A stretch of 64,000 nucleotides of DNA from Nostoc mirabile CHAB5784 (GCF_020829645.1 NZ_JAIVFS010000016.1:62001-126000), one strand, 5' to 3'; positions 25,985-34,875 are shown, counted from the first letter of the stretch. Notes: generated by a model from the letters alone, not told the origin. Translations and numbers: made by a program.

Positions 25985-27367
25985 TTGGTTTATCGCCTAG
26001 AGGCGCAGGAAATTAGTACAATTTTTGGATACTGGAGTTTTCAGCAGGAAAAAGATTTGAGCCAAAGTCTACCTATAGCACCAAGCCGGAAACTGAAGAT
26101 TACAATCCTAACAGTAGGTTCAAGGGGAGACTTGCAACCATACTGCGCTTTGGCTATTGGATTGAAACGTGCGGGGCATGAAGTAACGCTGGCAACGCAT
26201 GAGAACTTCGAGCCATTCGTGAGGCAGTTCGACCTGGAGTTTGCACCGATCGCTGGCAATATGCAAGAGTTTCTGCAATCGAAACAAGGGCAGCGATTGA
26301 TTGCGGGAGAAAAGTTGAAAAAAGAAGAGGGAGATAAGCTTTTGCTTCAGCAGTTGGAATCAGGTTGGCAAGCATGTATTGGAAGTGAGGTGATTATTTA
26401 CACGCCGCTAGCCAACTGGGGATATCACATTGCAGAAAAATTAGGCGTACCTTGCTTTTTTGCATCAGTTCTGCCGTTGACTCCCACAGGGATGTTTGGG
26501 TTTTTGAGATTTGCTCAAATAGCTAAAAACCCGCTAAAGAAATTAATTAACTATGGCAGCTACTTGTTGGTAGAGTTCTTGCACTGGCAAAGATATTGTC
26601 AACTGCTCAATCATTTCAGAACAGAAACTTTGAAATTGCAGCCTAAACCATATTTGGGCAGACGCTTCAGACAGAAGACTCCGGCAAATGTATCACGAAT
26701 CCCTGTATTGTACGGTTTTAGTTCACACGTGATCCCCAAACCTGATGACTGGCCGCATTGGGCACATGTGACTGGTTTTTGGTTTATTGACCAAGCCTCC
26801 GAATACGAGCCACCCCTGGAACTAGAGGATTTTCTGGGACGAAAGCAATTGCCTTTGTGTTTTGGATTTGGGAGCATGACGATGCCCAATCCAGAATATC
26901 TTACACACTACATTGTGGAAGCTTTGAAGAAAACCCATCAAGGCGGGATTATATTGTCAGGCTGGGGGGACGTTGGAAGAACGGTGAATATAAAAGATTC
27001 GCTACGAGTGTTTGTGATCAAGGAAGTTCCCCATGATTGGTTATTTCCTCAAGTGCCAGCAGTAGTACATCACGGAGGAGCTAGTACAACTGCGGCAGTG
27101 TTACGTGCAGGGACACCATCAATTACCGTACCTTTTTTTGCAGATCAGCCAGTTTGGGGTGAAAAACTAACTCGGTTGGGAGTCAGCCCTGCGCCGATAC
27201 CGTACCACAAGGTATCAGAAGAAACTCTAGCGGCAGCGATTGAAATCGTACTGGGCGATGAGGTGATGCGGAAGAAAGCCCAGGAGTTAGGTGAGAAGAT
27301 TCGGGCTGAGGATGGTGTAGCGAATGCAGTTGAAGCATTTCATCGGCATTTGGGGTTGATTGGGTGA
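25985..27367 (+). CDS. GT1-family glycosyltransferase (UGT/sterol-glucosyltransferase type)
   Basis: 460 residues in the GT-B fold. The N-terminal donor strand KLKITILTVGSRGDLQPYCA (about 37-56) and the C-terminal nucleotide-sugar motif VVHHGGASTTAAVLRAGTPS with PFFADQPVWGEKL (about 360-395) are those of UDP-glycosyltransferases acting on lipids, sterols or natural products. The frame has no ATG before the Rossmann motif; an in-frame TAA stands at 25976-25978, so a TTG at 25985 is the only evident start and the native 5' end may be lost. A P450/NOS-rich replicon suggests a tailoring role, but that is inference. Confidence 0.85.
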   Translation: MVYRLEAQEISTIFGYWSFQQEKDLSQSLPIAPSRKLKITILTVGSRGDLQPYCALAIGLKRAGHEVTLATHENFEPFVRQFDLEFAPIAGNMQEFLQSKQGQRLIAGEKLKKEEGDKLLLQQLESGWQACIGSEVIIYTPLANWGYHIAEKLGVPCFFASVLPLTPTGMFGFLRFAQIAKNPLKKLINYGSYLLVEFLHWQRYCQLLNHFRTETLKLQPKPYLGRRFRQKTPANVSRIPVLYGFSSHVIPKPDDWPHWAHVTGFWFIDQASEYEPPLELEDFLGRKQLPLCFGFGSMTMPNPEYLTHYIVEALKKTHQGGIILSGWGDVGRTVNIKDSLRVFVIKEVPHDWLFPQVPAVVHHGGASTTAAVLRAGTPSITVPFFADQPVWGEKLTRLGVSPAPIPYHKVSEETLAAAIEIVLGDEVMRKKAQELGEKIRAEDGVANAVEAFHRHLGLIG

Positions 27368-27415
27368 GAAATCCCAGACAATTAAAATACATCATCACAC
27401 CCACAACAGCAGTAA

Positions 27416-27607
27416 ATGTCCCAAGTTAAAGTTGATACCGTACTCTGTGTCAACGACAGTGTCCTAATGGTTTTTTACACGCCAGGGCATTGCTGGCAGT
27501 TTCGGATTATCAGCCGGACAGGTGGCATATTCGGGGAACAAAAGATTTTTTACACGGCGGAGGCAGCGTTGAGAACTGGGTTAGAGTGGTTGGGGGATGA
27601 ACGGTGA
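27416..27607 (+). CDS. Small protein, paralogue A of a flanking pair
   Basis: 63 residues: VLMVFYTPGHCWQFRIISRT, then GGIFGEQKIFYTAEAALRTG and LEWL. It closely resembles the protein at 30781-30972, sharing VFYTP.HCW.F.IISRTGGIFGEQKI.YTA.AAL.TGL.WL. The conserved HCW and GGIFGEQ segments mark a distinct family of small cyanobacterial proteins of unknown function. A beta-sheet followed by a helix is likely. Confidence 0.65.
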   Translation: MSQVKVDTVLCVNDSVLMVFYTPGHCWQFRIISRTGGIFGEQKIFYTAEAALRTGLEWLGDER

Positions 27608-27887
27608 TGAGTGCGTATATGCGATCGCCGTTTGCGCTAGCGTCTCCATTAGCTCATGTCCTACTATAGGCGGTAAGCGTAGCCATGCCGTCAGGCTTAT
27701 CGCTCTGGTAACTAACGGTTATCAGCAATCAATGTGCTGTAGCTATTGTGTAACAAGAGTTATAGCCTATAAATGTAAAACATATACAACTTGCTAAACT
27801 TGTTGGACAATGGTATCTTGTCTAATATAGTAGTTTCAGAAGCATTTGCCAGTATGTTTGTACTACAAAAGTAAGAGGAAAACAAGC

Positions 27888-28295
27888 GTGAGTTCTTTCA
27901 AGCAGCTTCCATTATCAGACCTAAGAGAAAGCCTGCCGAAGTTCAAGCGTCAGGTGCAGTTAGGGATGAAAAGAATTGCTGCTACTTATTATGGGCAAGT
28001 AGTTGGATTCTTAGTGCCTTTAAAGGATTTAGAAAAAGCTCTAGAAGATAATGCCATCAATAAAAGCGAAGAAATGTCATTATCAGATTTCCGGCTACAT
28101 CTAACCGAATGCTGGGAGCATTTACAAGTTGATGTTGATTGTATTTATGTAACCTATCATACACGGAGAGCGGTTGCATTCGTTAGCCCTCGGTTGATTG
28201 CCTATCTTGCGATTCCAGTGTCAGAAGTTGCAGATAAACTACTTGCTATTAATAGCGGTCTTATTGAAGTTGGAAGTTTGACTCAGGAGAAGTAA
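27888..28295 (+). CDS. Tandem Phd/YefM-like protein, possible antitoxin
   Basis: 135 residues from a GTG at 27888 with AAGAGG 9 bp upstream; the frame is open from 27846. Two similar halves each follow the Phd/YefM pattern. Half one is LSDLRESLPKFKRQVQLGMK followed by RIAATYYGQVVGFLVPLKDL. Half two is LSDFRLHLTECWEHLQVDVD followed by CIYVTYHTRRAVAFVSPRLI. Antitoxins of this fold bind their own promoter as dimers; a fused tandem could bind as a single chain. The next gene follows after 2 bp, the usual spacing in antitoxin-toxin operons. The assignment is a pattern-level inference. Confidence 0.55.
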   Translation: MSSFKQLPLSDLRESLPKFKRQVQLGMKRIAATYYGQVVGFLVPLKDLEKALEDNAINKSEEMSLSDFRLHLTECWEHLQVDVDCIYVTYHTRRAVAFVSPRLIAYLAIPVSEVADKLLAINSGLIEVGSLTQEK

Positions 28296-28297
28296 TC

Positions 28298-29176
28298 ATG
28301 TTTGAGATAGTATCTACCCCAGAACTTCAAAAGAAAATAAAAAATTTACAAGGCTATTATCCACCTGAAGCCTGCCAAGAGATTAATCATTTTTTAGAAA
28401 TACTCAAGCAAGACGGACATTTGAGTAAAACAAATTTTTACGATATTAATACTAATGAAATCGCAGGTTTATATTGTAATTTATTTTACAAACCTTATTT
28501 AGAAGAAAAGAAAGTATTACTAATCGATATCAAAATGAAAGCGGCAGATATTTTTAAGCAAAGGTTTACGATTGAGGATGATTGGGATGATAGGAACTGT
28601 GTAGATTCTATTCCCCAGTATGATAAACCTAAGAAAATAATCGAGGCTATTTTACTTATTCATCAAGGAATAATAGACTCATACGAACTAGGTTATAAAT
28701 TAGGTAATAGAGGAAAGAAAGACGTATATATTTCTCGACATGGACAGTATGCAAAACAGGCTTTAGAAGCACTCAAGCTGATTACAAGGATGCGTCAGGG
28801 CAATAAGTGGCTGACTGAATTAACCCAAAAGGGCAGATTAATTGCTGAAGCACCTAATGAAGATTTACAAGTCAGACTGCTCATTGAAGCTATGTTAAGT
28901 TACCCTCCTGTTTGGCGAATTATTGATGCAGTTTCACTAAAACAATCACAACTAAATAGTGTGCTAGTTTTAAATGATGAAGTAGTTAAAGAGCTTACTT
29001 TTCCAGAGGTATTAAAAGACGCAGATACTAGTAATCGTCGCTCACAGACTTTAAAAAACTGGATAAAGTGGATATCTAAAAAGTCAGGAATTCCTATCCG
29101 TATCCATGAATCAGGGGTACAGCTTACAATTCCAATGTTATTTGCAGAAGTACTGGATGGTGCAGACACTGACTAA
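28298..29176 (+). CDS. Hypothetical protein with winged-helix-like middle, possible toxin partner
   Basis: 292 residues, AGGAG upstream of the ATG. Residues 1-85 (helix, helix, then strands around EIAGLYCNLFYKPYLEEKKV and LLIDIKMK) recall the topology of RelE/HigB-type toxins. Residues about 110-200 (PKKIIEAILLIHQGIIDSYE; LGNRGKKDVYISRHGQYAKQ; WLTELTQKGRLIAEA) form a winged-helix-like region like those appended to restriction enzymes (DUF7226-like). The rest has no recognised match. It is co-transcribed with the Phd-like gene. The toxin reading is a hypothesis; a DNA-binding defence protein is an alternative. Confidence 0.5.
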   Translation: MFEIVSTPELQKKIKNLQGYYPPEACQEINHFLEILKQDGHLSKTNFYDINTNEIAGLYCNLFYKPYLEEKKVLLIDIKMKAADIFKQRFTIEDDWDDRNCVDSIPQYDKPKKIIEAILLIHQGIIDSYELGYKLGNRGKKDVYISRHGQYAKQALEALKLITRMRQGNKWLTELTQKGRLIAEAPNEDLQVRLLIEAMLSYPPVWRIIDAVSLKQSQLNSVLVLNDEVVKELTFPEVLKDADTSNRRSQTLKNWIKWISKKSGIPIRIHESGVQLTIPMLFAEVLDGADTD

Positions 29177-29367
29177 CTATAAGTTTTCTGAGGTTTATAG
29201 CCAATAATTTATAAAAAAAACTGATGCGATCTTTTTGGAATTGTTGGCTATGTTGAAAAATTAATTTATGGGTCTTGAGCCATAAATGACAGTAAAAATA
29301 TCTAGATTGCATACTTGCATAAGATTTTTAAGTAAGTATAAACATTACCAATGGAAAGAAATAAGTT

Positions 29368-30261
29368 ATGGAATTAATTTTAAATAATTACATCTACCAG
29401 AATGTATTTACACGGAAAGAGCAGATAGTCCGCGTTTACTCTCAAAGAGAAGGAGCGAATGGCAGAGTTGTTTTAGAAGATATTGTAGAAATTTTGTTAA
29501 CTGATATACCTTCAAATCCTAATAAAAAAGTATCTAATAGGGCTGATTACAACGTACTCACTATAACCCAAGATAAAATTCAACTTTCTGGAATTAAGTT
29601 AATTGAACATGAAGGTTTACACCTTGCAGATGTAGAGCAGCTTCATGAGTTCTATAGTTTTTGTGATGAATTGGCGGCAGAAGAACTCTATGAAAGTTTG
29701 GGAGAGTGGCTAAGTTTCCAAGTTTGTACCTTGATTAATAAAAGATTAGCTCACTTAGGCGAAATGGTAAGCCAGATACCTTTCTGGGAAAAGTATACTT
29801 TAAAAGTTTCAAAATTATTTGATGAAAATCAAAAAATAACAATTAGAGAATGGTTGGTTGGCTCTTACGGCTTAAGTGTTTCTTGGATAATTACTACATT
29901 TACTAATAAAGTCAGGAACATGATGGCTAGTGGCTATAAAGTAACCTCTGGTGAAAAAGCAGATAAAAATGAAGGGAATGTGAATGTATATTATCCAAGA
30001 AATTTTGCTTTTGTTGCTCAAACAATAGACTGGTGGGTTGAGAGTGATGATTGGAGTTGGTTAAAAGAAGTAATTAAAAACAGTGTCGCCGCCAAAAAGT
30101 CTATTGATGAAGACAAAGAACAAGTGAGGAAATTGAAGAAGGAGGGTTTCAGTATTGATGATATTATCCAAAAAGTTTGGAATGTGACCCAAACTTCCCA
30201 TCAGGTTGAAGATGAAAATTATCAATACAAAATTTTGAAAGCTTTCGTTCAAATGGTCTAA
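29368..30261 (+). CDS. Hypothetical protein
   Basis: 297 residues without recognised family. The sequence alternates beta strands in the first 90 residues (LILNNYIYQNVFTRKEQIVR) with long helices (LAAEELYESLGEWLSFQVCT; WIITTFTNKVRNMMASGYKV) and a Lys-rich C-terminus. It lies 190 bp after the toxin-antitoxin-like pair and 9 bp before a small membrane protein gene, so it probably forms an operon with the latter. Confidence 0.6.
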   Translation: MELILNNYIYQNVFTRKEQIVRVYSQREGANGRVVLEDIVEILLTDIPSNPNKKVSNRADYNVLTITQDKIQLSGIKLIEHEGLHLADVEQLHEFYSFCDELAAEELYESLGEWLSFQVCTLINKRLAHLGEMVSQIPFWEKYTLKVSKLFDENQKITIREWLVGSYGLSVSWIITTFTNKVRNMMASGYKVTSGEKADKNEGNVNVYYPRNFAFVAQTIDWWVESDDWSWLKEVIKNSVAAKKSIDEDKEQVRKLKKEGFSIDDIIQKVWNVTQTSHQVEDENYQYKILKAFVQMV

Positions 30262-30270
30262 GGGAACAAA

Positions 30271-30702
30271 ATGATATTAGAAATAAACGCTATAGAAATG
30301 GAAGATGCAATCAAGATATTGCAATCAAATGGGCTGCAACCGAATACACGTCGGCTAGGAAGCAAAAAAACTTTGATAGCAAAGCTAGTGGATGGTTATT
30401 CACTCATGATCGAAGATGATAAATCAAGTCCTGGTTATTTATGTGCTTATTTAAAAAGTGATGAGCGCGGAGTTATTACAACTTGGCATGAAATCACTCG
30501 TAAATCTTTAGCATTAGCTATCAAATATATACAGGAGCAACTTGGAATAGCTTCTAAACAAAAACCATTTGGTGAGCGTTGGAATATTGTTGCTGCTGCT
30601 GTAGTTAGTCTTGCACTGGTAGGTACGAGTTATGTACTTGTTAGCAATAAGGTAGCTGAATGTAATACTCAGCAATCCCAACAGCCTCTAATTCAACCTT
30701 AG
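30271..30702 (+). CDS. Hypothetical protein with C-terminal membrane helix
   Basis: 143 residues, GGGAACAAA upstream of the ATG. The first 95 residues look cytoplasmic (MEDAIKILQSNGLQPNTRRL; LVDGYSLMIEDDKSSPGYLC). One membrane helix follows near 107-126 (NIVAAAVVSLALVGTSYVLV), then a short polar tail. Its tail-anchored form and tight spacing to the previous gene suggest that the two work together, perhaps at the membrane. Function unknown. Confidence 0.6.
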   Translation: MILEINAIEMEDAIKILQSNGLQPNTRRLGSKKTLIAKLVDGYSLMIEDDKSSPGYLCAYLKSDERGVITTWHEITRKSLALAIKYIQEQLGIASKQKPFGERWNIVAAAVVSLALVGTSYVLVSNKVAECNTQQSQQPLIQP

Positions 30703-30780
30703 ATTAGAAATATCGGAGATTTGTGTCACTTAATTGCAAAATCGAAGACAATTGCAAATGCCGCATCCTTACACCAGCCA

Positions 30781-30972
30781 ATGTCCCAGATCAAGGTTAA
30801 TGAAGTTATCTGTATTAAAGGCAGCACCCTGATAGTTTTTTACACACCTTCTCACTGCTGGGAATTCTGTATTATCAGCCGCACGGGTGGCATATTTGGA
30901 GAACAAAAGATTTATTACACGGCTGCGGCGGCGTTGACAACTGGGTTGAGTTGGCTCCAAGATGAGTTGTGA
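30781..30972 (+). CDS. Small protein, paralogue B of a flanking pair
   Basis: 63 residues from the ATG at 30781 (the frame is open further upstream). The sequence STLIVFYTPSHCWEFCIISR, then TGGIFGEQKIYYTAAAALTT, is a clear paralogue of 27416-27607. The pair flanks the genes at 27888-30702, which suggests duplication or insertion of that block between copies. Confidence 0.65.
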   Translation: MSQIKVNEVICIKGSTLIVFYTPSHCWEFCIISRTGGIFGEQKIYYTAAAALTTGLSWLQDEL

Positions 30973-31141
30973 TGATGAACGCTATAGCTCATCACTGTAG
31001 CGATTGGTCACATAGCCAGGTGGGAAGTAATGCAGATATGGTATTGGGAATAAGTAGTGCTAATGTACTATAGGACTGGTAATATAGTATTTTACTAAGC
31101 ACCGGTTGGCCTAACTTCCTAATGCTTCACTCTGCTTCTAA

Positions 31142-32227
31142 GTGAGAAAGATAGTTCACGTTGATATGGATGCTTTTTACGCATCGGTGGAACAGAGGGA
31201 CAACCCTAGCTACCGAGGTAAACCGTTAGTCGTCGGTGGCAGCCCCAGCCAACGAGGTGTGGTTGCAGCCGCCAGTTATGAAGCTCGTAAGTTTGGTATT
31301 CATTCCGCGATGCCGTCAATAACAGCGATCGCTAAATGTCCCGCACTTATCTTTGTCAGACCGAGATTCGATATTTACCGAGATATTTCCACTTCAATCC
31401 ACGCCATATTCAAACGCTATACTGACTTAGTGGAAGGAGTTGCGCTAGATGAAGCATATTTGGACGTTACTGAGAATAAGCAAAATATCACCTACGCCTC
31501 TACGATCGCAAGACACATCAAAACTGCGATTTTCCACGAAACTCAGTTGACGGCAACCGCAGGCGTGTCGATTAACAAGTTTCTTGCAAAAATGGCATCC
31601 GGTCAAAATAAACCCAACGGACTGACGGTGATTTTACCGGAGGATGCGATCGCCTTTGTAGAACAGCTAGCGATTGAGAAGTTCCACGGTATAGGAGAGG
31701 TGACGGCGGCGAAGATGCACTCACTCGGCATTCACACTGGGGCTGATTTGAAAGAGCGATCGCTCTTGGAGTTAACACACCACTTTGGTAAAGCAGGCCA
31801 TTATTACTATAAGATTGCCAGAGCAGAAGATGACCGCCCAGTTGAGGCGAATCGGGTTCGTAAGTCCATAGGTGCAGAAACTTCATTTGCACAGGACTTA
31901 AGCGATGTTGGTCAGATGTTGCAAGAACTCGAACAGATTGCCCAAATTGTCGAGCAACGGTTAGAGCAACATGAAACACGAGGACGCACATTAACCCTGA
32001 AAGTTAAGTTTTCTGACTATCAGCAGTTAACCCGCAGTAAGACAATGCTTGCTCCCATCAGTGAACTCTCTACGATTTTTGAGATAGCCAAAACACTGTT
32101 TTTATCAATTGACCTGGAGAATCGGAGCATCAGGTTGTTGGGGATTTCGTTGTCTAACCTGGATAACGCCAAACAAACCCAAGTCATTCAATTGCCATTA
32201 TTTCAGAATGGGAACATCATATTTTAG
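31142..32227 (+). CDS. dinB: DNA polymerase IV (Y-family translesion polymerase)
   Basis: 361 residues with GTG start. The catalytic carboxylates are visible: IVHVDMDAFYASVEQRDNP (Asp near 7 and 9) and VALDEAYLDVTEN (Asp-Glu near 105). The motif is VALDEAYLD where most DinB proteins have S(I/L)DE. The SYEARKFGI fingers and TATAGVSINKFLAKMASGQN palm segments are standard, as is the little-finger domain (VRKSIGAETSFAQDL onward). It copies damaged DNA. It lacks a clear beta-clamp peptide by eye except the tail QTQVIQLPLFQN (QLPLF), which fits the clamp-binding consensus. Confidence 0.95.
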   Translation: MRKIVHVDMDAFYASVEQRDNPSYRGKPLVVGGSPSQRGVVAAASYEARKFGIHSAMPSITAIAKCPALIFVRPRFDIYRDISTSIHAIFKRYTDLVEGVALDEAYLDVTENKQNITYASTIARHIKTAIFHETQLTATAGVSINKFLAKMASGQNKPNGLTVILPEDAIAFVEQLAIEKFHGIGEVTAAKMHSLGIHTGADLKERSLLELTHHFGKAGHYYYKIARAEDDRPVEANRVRKSIGAETSFAQDLSDVGQMLQELEQIAQIVEQRLEQHETRGRTLTLKVKFSDYQQLTRSKTMLAPISELSTIFEIAKTLFLSIDLENRSIRLLGISLSNLDNAKQTQVIQLPLFQNGNIIF

Positions 32228-32401
32228 GGTAGGTGTAGTCTGTTCAGACGCTGACAACTCGGTTATGGAGAGAGAGCGAATCAACTCCCGAATCACATCA
32301 GTTGCAGGTCTACCTGTACTTGCACAATATTTTTCAAGTTTTTCGCTTTCAACTGATGCAAGATTTATTGTGATTCGTTTGACAGCCCATTTTTTGTTCA
32401 T
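32198..32401 (-). CDS. Ribbon-helix-helix (CopG-type) regulator
   Basis: 67 residues from the ATG at 32401. The sequence KRITINLASVESEKLEKYCA, STGRPATDVIRELIRSL matches the RHH fold: one strand for the DNA major groove, then two helices with Gly-Arg-Pro at the turn. Its 3' end overlaps the dinB 3' end by 30 bp on the opposite strand. It may be a small autoregulator or an orphan antitoxin; no toxin gene lies next to it. Confidence 0.75.
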   Translation of the reverse strand: MNKKWAVKRITINLASVESEKLEKYCASTGRPATDVIRELIRSLSITELSASEQTTPTLKYDVPILK

Positions 32402-32410
32402 GACTTGCAA

Positions 32411-33179
32411 TATTTATCAAATTTAATGAATTATCTAGACTTTAAATGCCTTGTGCAATACTTAACAAATATATAGATGTTAACCACAGCATACTTGCCG
32501 TAAAACTATTTTTAGCACATCTTCTCCAGGGTATTTACTTATAATCTAAAACTTTACTGATAAATCATCTATATGAAATTTAAAACATTTGAAACAAGCT
32601 TGTATTTTTGGTAAATATTGTTAAGCAAAGCGCAATCGAAGTGAGCCAATCAAGAGGCGTATAATCAGCAAGTATTGCCAATTGAATTTAGTAAACCTTA
32701 TCTTCATACAATTGCATCTAATATTCATTTGCTCTTTACCCAAAGGTGAAATTGACTAACTAATCTGGATATAGACTTTCATTCAAGCACTATATTTAAC
32801 TCCATAACTTAACGAAACCTTAAGCAAGCTAGAAAATTTTCTAGCTTGCTTAAGGTTTAATAATTTTGGTTATTCGGTAGCTGTTATGCCAAATGTTGCA
32901 AGAGGTATCTTGGACTGTGGAGGAATAATGGCAACAGTAAGATGAAGCGTCAAGTGTGTATTACGATATCTGAAATTCTTAATTTTGGTTTCTAGAGGTA
33001 AGCATTTGTTCAGGAATAACCAGAGGCAACCCCTTACCTGGATACAACTATTTGTTTGTTTCCTCTTGACTTACACTACAGTTATGATAATCCCCTTGAT
33101 CAGTAGCCATTATAGCAAATCAAACTACTCTTCTTATTGAGCGACAGTTTATAATATTCTATAAAGATGATTAAGAAAA
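32411..33179. other. Long intergenic region with a 44-bp perfect palindrome
   Basis: About 770 AT-rich bases without a recognised gene between two regulators. The main feature is the palindrome at 32815-32858. The region could contain an origin, a regulatory RNA or eroded sequence. Confidence 0.4.
32815..32858. repeat. Perfect 44-bp palindrome
   Basis: The 22-bp arm starting AAACCTTAAGCAAGC (32815-32836) is followed without spacer by its exact complement (32837-32858). The centre is AAAATTTT. It could extrude as a cruciform or fold as an RNA hairpin. Confidence 0.9.
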
Positions 33180-33347
33180 ATGATTAAGCCTAAAAATTTG
33201 TATCGCGGACACTCAATGGAAAAAGTTGGTCACGGTAAAAGAGCGGTATTTAAAACAACTATCAACGAAAAAGAATGGTCTGCCGTGACTGAATTAGAGG
33301 TAAAAACAGCAATTGATGCTTGGATTGATGAAGGAATAGAGCTTTAG
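33180..33347 (+). CDS. Small hypothetical protein (55 aa)
   Basis: Short frame from the ATG at 33180: IKPKNLYRGHSMEKVGHGKR, AVFKTTINEKEWSAVTELEV, then KTAIDAWIDEGIEL. It has strand-strand-helix character with a conserved-looking pattern YRG.....GKR..F...I......V.E..VK.AID.WI, as in small cyanobacterial proteins. No ATG alternative or clear ribosome site. Function unknown. Confidence 0.55.
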   Translation: MIKPKNLYRGHSMEKVGHGKRAVFKTTINEKEWSAVTELEVKTAIDAWIDEGIEL

Positions 33348-33350
33348 CTA

Positions 33351-33697
33351 TTACCTACATAACTTAAAAACGCCCTGGATAATCCGAATTGGTGGCCCAT
33401 CTAGTGACAACCGAAATTCGACCAACTCACTGAGTCGAAACATAGGTTTTTCTTTAGTGTTCGGTTGTAAGTTGCGTGTGCCAATAAGTTCACTTTCCAA
33501 GTAATGTTGTCATAAAGAGTGAAGATTTCGTATTTCCAGCCACGTTCTGACCACTCTACGCCAGTGCAATAACCGAAAGCTTTGGCAGACTTCACGTACA
33601 CCCGCTCTAACAGACTCACTAGCAACGGCGGGATTCGTTGACCCCAAGGCGGGGAGATGTACCAGCACTGTTCTAAGTTTTGGACAAGGTAAGTCAT
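33351..33697 (-). pseudogene. DUF1392-type protein, frameshifted
   Basis: The intact part begins LEQCWYISPPWGQRIPPLLV, SLLERVYVKSAKAFGYCTGV EWSERGW, which matches the cyanobacterial DUF1392 family. Near 33490 the frame changes: the open frame continues as unrelated HATYNRTLKKN, whereas another frame reads the expected continuation ELIGTRNLQPNTKEKPMFRL, then SELVEFRLSLDGPPIRI, to a stop at 33351. A one- or two-base indel therefore disrupts the gene. The start overlaps the stop of the upstream methyltransferase by 4 bp, so it was the last gene of that operon. Confidence 0.7.
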
Positions 33698-34875
33698 ACT
33701 TTTGCTCCTTTCAAAATACTTTGTACTGATGCGAATAATTGAGTTGCAAAAGAAGGAGGCACAGAATAGCCGATAATTGACCCCGCCGTAGCAGTCTCGT
33801 TGGGAAATTCGTACCAGTCAGGAAAACCCTGTAACCTCGCTGCACCTTGAATTGATAGGGATTTGACCGTACCACCAGGCAACCAGATATCAGCGAACTT
33901 ACTACGGTTGCAACCTTTGTGATCGGTGAAGTGCGATCGCAAGATAGTATTACAGGGCAAGTGTGCAGGTTTATACTTGGACTCTGTACGTTCCCCAACT
34001 CTCTGTATTAGCAGTGGCGCTGGTTCGTTAGCCATCAGAAATTGTTCTACCGCTTGCCGTTGTTTGGGGAGTAGTTGGGAATCGGTCATGCTGGGGATTA
34101 GATGAGCGATCGCCCCGTACCATCCACAAGATTTAGCTCCCGTAGGTAAGGCAATGTGAAAACCCTTGCTTGCAATCAGAACTAACCGCCGACGCGCCTG
34201 GGGTAATCCGAATTTGTCCATGCTGACCACGCTGTAATTGACCCAGTACCCCTCTTGTTCCAAAACTGACAGGATGATACTGAAACTCTGACTGTTCTGA
34301 TAGCGCGGAACATTTTCGAGAGTAAACACCCGTGGCTGCAACTGTTGGATGGCTTCTGTTACAGCGATCGCTGCACTCAGGTCATCAGATGTTTCAATGC
34401 CCTTACCTGCTTTGGCTGTGTGGGCTTGGCTGAAGTTGGCGCACACTGGGGAGGCGTGGAGGTAATCGGGGCGGCGCGGAAAACCGAGAAATCCTGACTG
34501 TGCTACTTCTTGCACTGTTAGTTGGATTATTCTACAGCCATACTCGCTAAAGTTGTGGTGATGGGTTTTGGCGATCGCCCGACTCAGTTCTGGTTTAGTG
34601 GGGTCGAACTCCACCGCAATGACCGGACGAATTCCAGCCTGTACCATCCCCGCTTCTATCCCGCCGCCACCTGCGAAAAGTACTACAGCGATTGGGGCAT
34701 CATTTGGCAAAACTGGTTTTAATTTTGTGTTATCAAAATTTTTGCAGACATCTAATTTTGGTGATGGCTTTTTGGTTTTCGCTTTTTTGATAAAGGCGAT
34801 GATATCTTCCTTGGTTGCCCTCTGTTGTTGCAGTGTCCTCGGAGGTAGCGTATGGCTTGGGACTGTTTTAGTCAA
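33694..34875 (-). CDS. C5-cytosine DNA methyltransferase, orphan
   Basis: 393 residues. Motif I is VVLFAGGGGIEAGMVQAGI (about 63-82), motif IV SPVCANFSQAH with the catalytic Cys near 143, motif VI FTLENVPRY, motif VIII QARRRLVLIAS and motif X SIIGYSVPPSFATQLF. The catalytic loop is PVC rather than the usual PPC, a change seen in some plasmid and phage enzymes. No restriction endonuclease is adjacent. It overlaps the ASCH gene by 4 bp (ATGA). It likely protects plasmid DNA or regulates genes. Confidence 0.9.
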   Translation of the reverse strand: MTKTVPSHTLPPRTLQQQRATKEDIIAFIKKAKTKKPSPKLDVCKNFDNTKLKPVLPNDAPIAVVLFAGGGGIEAGMVQAGIRPVIAVEFDPTKPELSRAIAKTHHHNFSEYGCRIIQLTVQEVAQSGFLGFPRRPDYLHASPVCANFSQAHTAKAGKGIETSDDLSAAIAVTEAIQQLQPRVFTLENVPRYQNSQSFSIILSVLEQEGYWVNYSVVSMDKFGLPQARRRLVLIASKGFHIALPTGAKSCGWYGAIAHLIPSMTDSQLLPKQRQAVEQFLMANEPAPLLIQRVGERTESKYKPAHLPCNTILRSHFTDHKGCNRSKFADIWLPGGTVKSLSIQGAARLQGFPDWYEFPNETATAGSIIGYSVPPSFATQLFASVQSILKGAKV

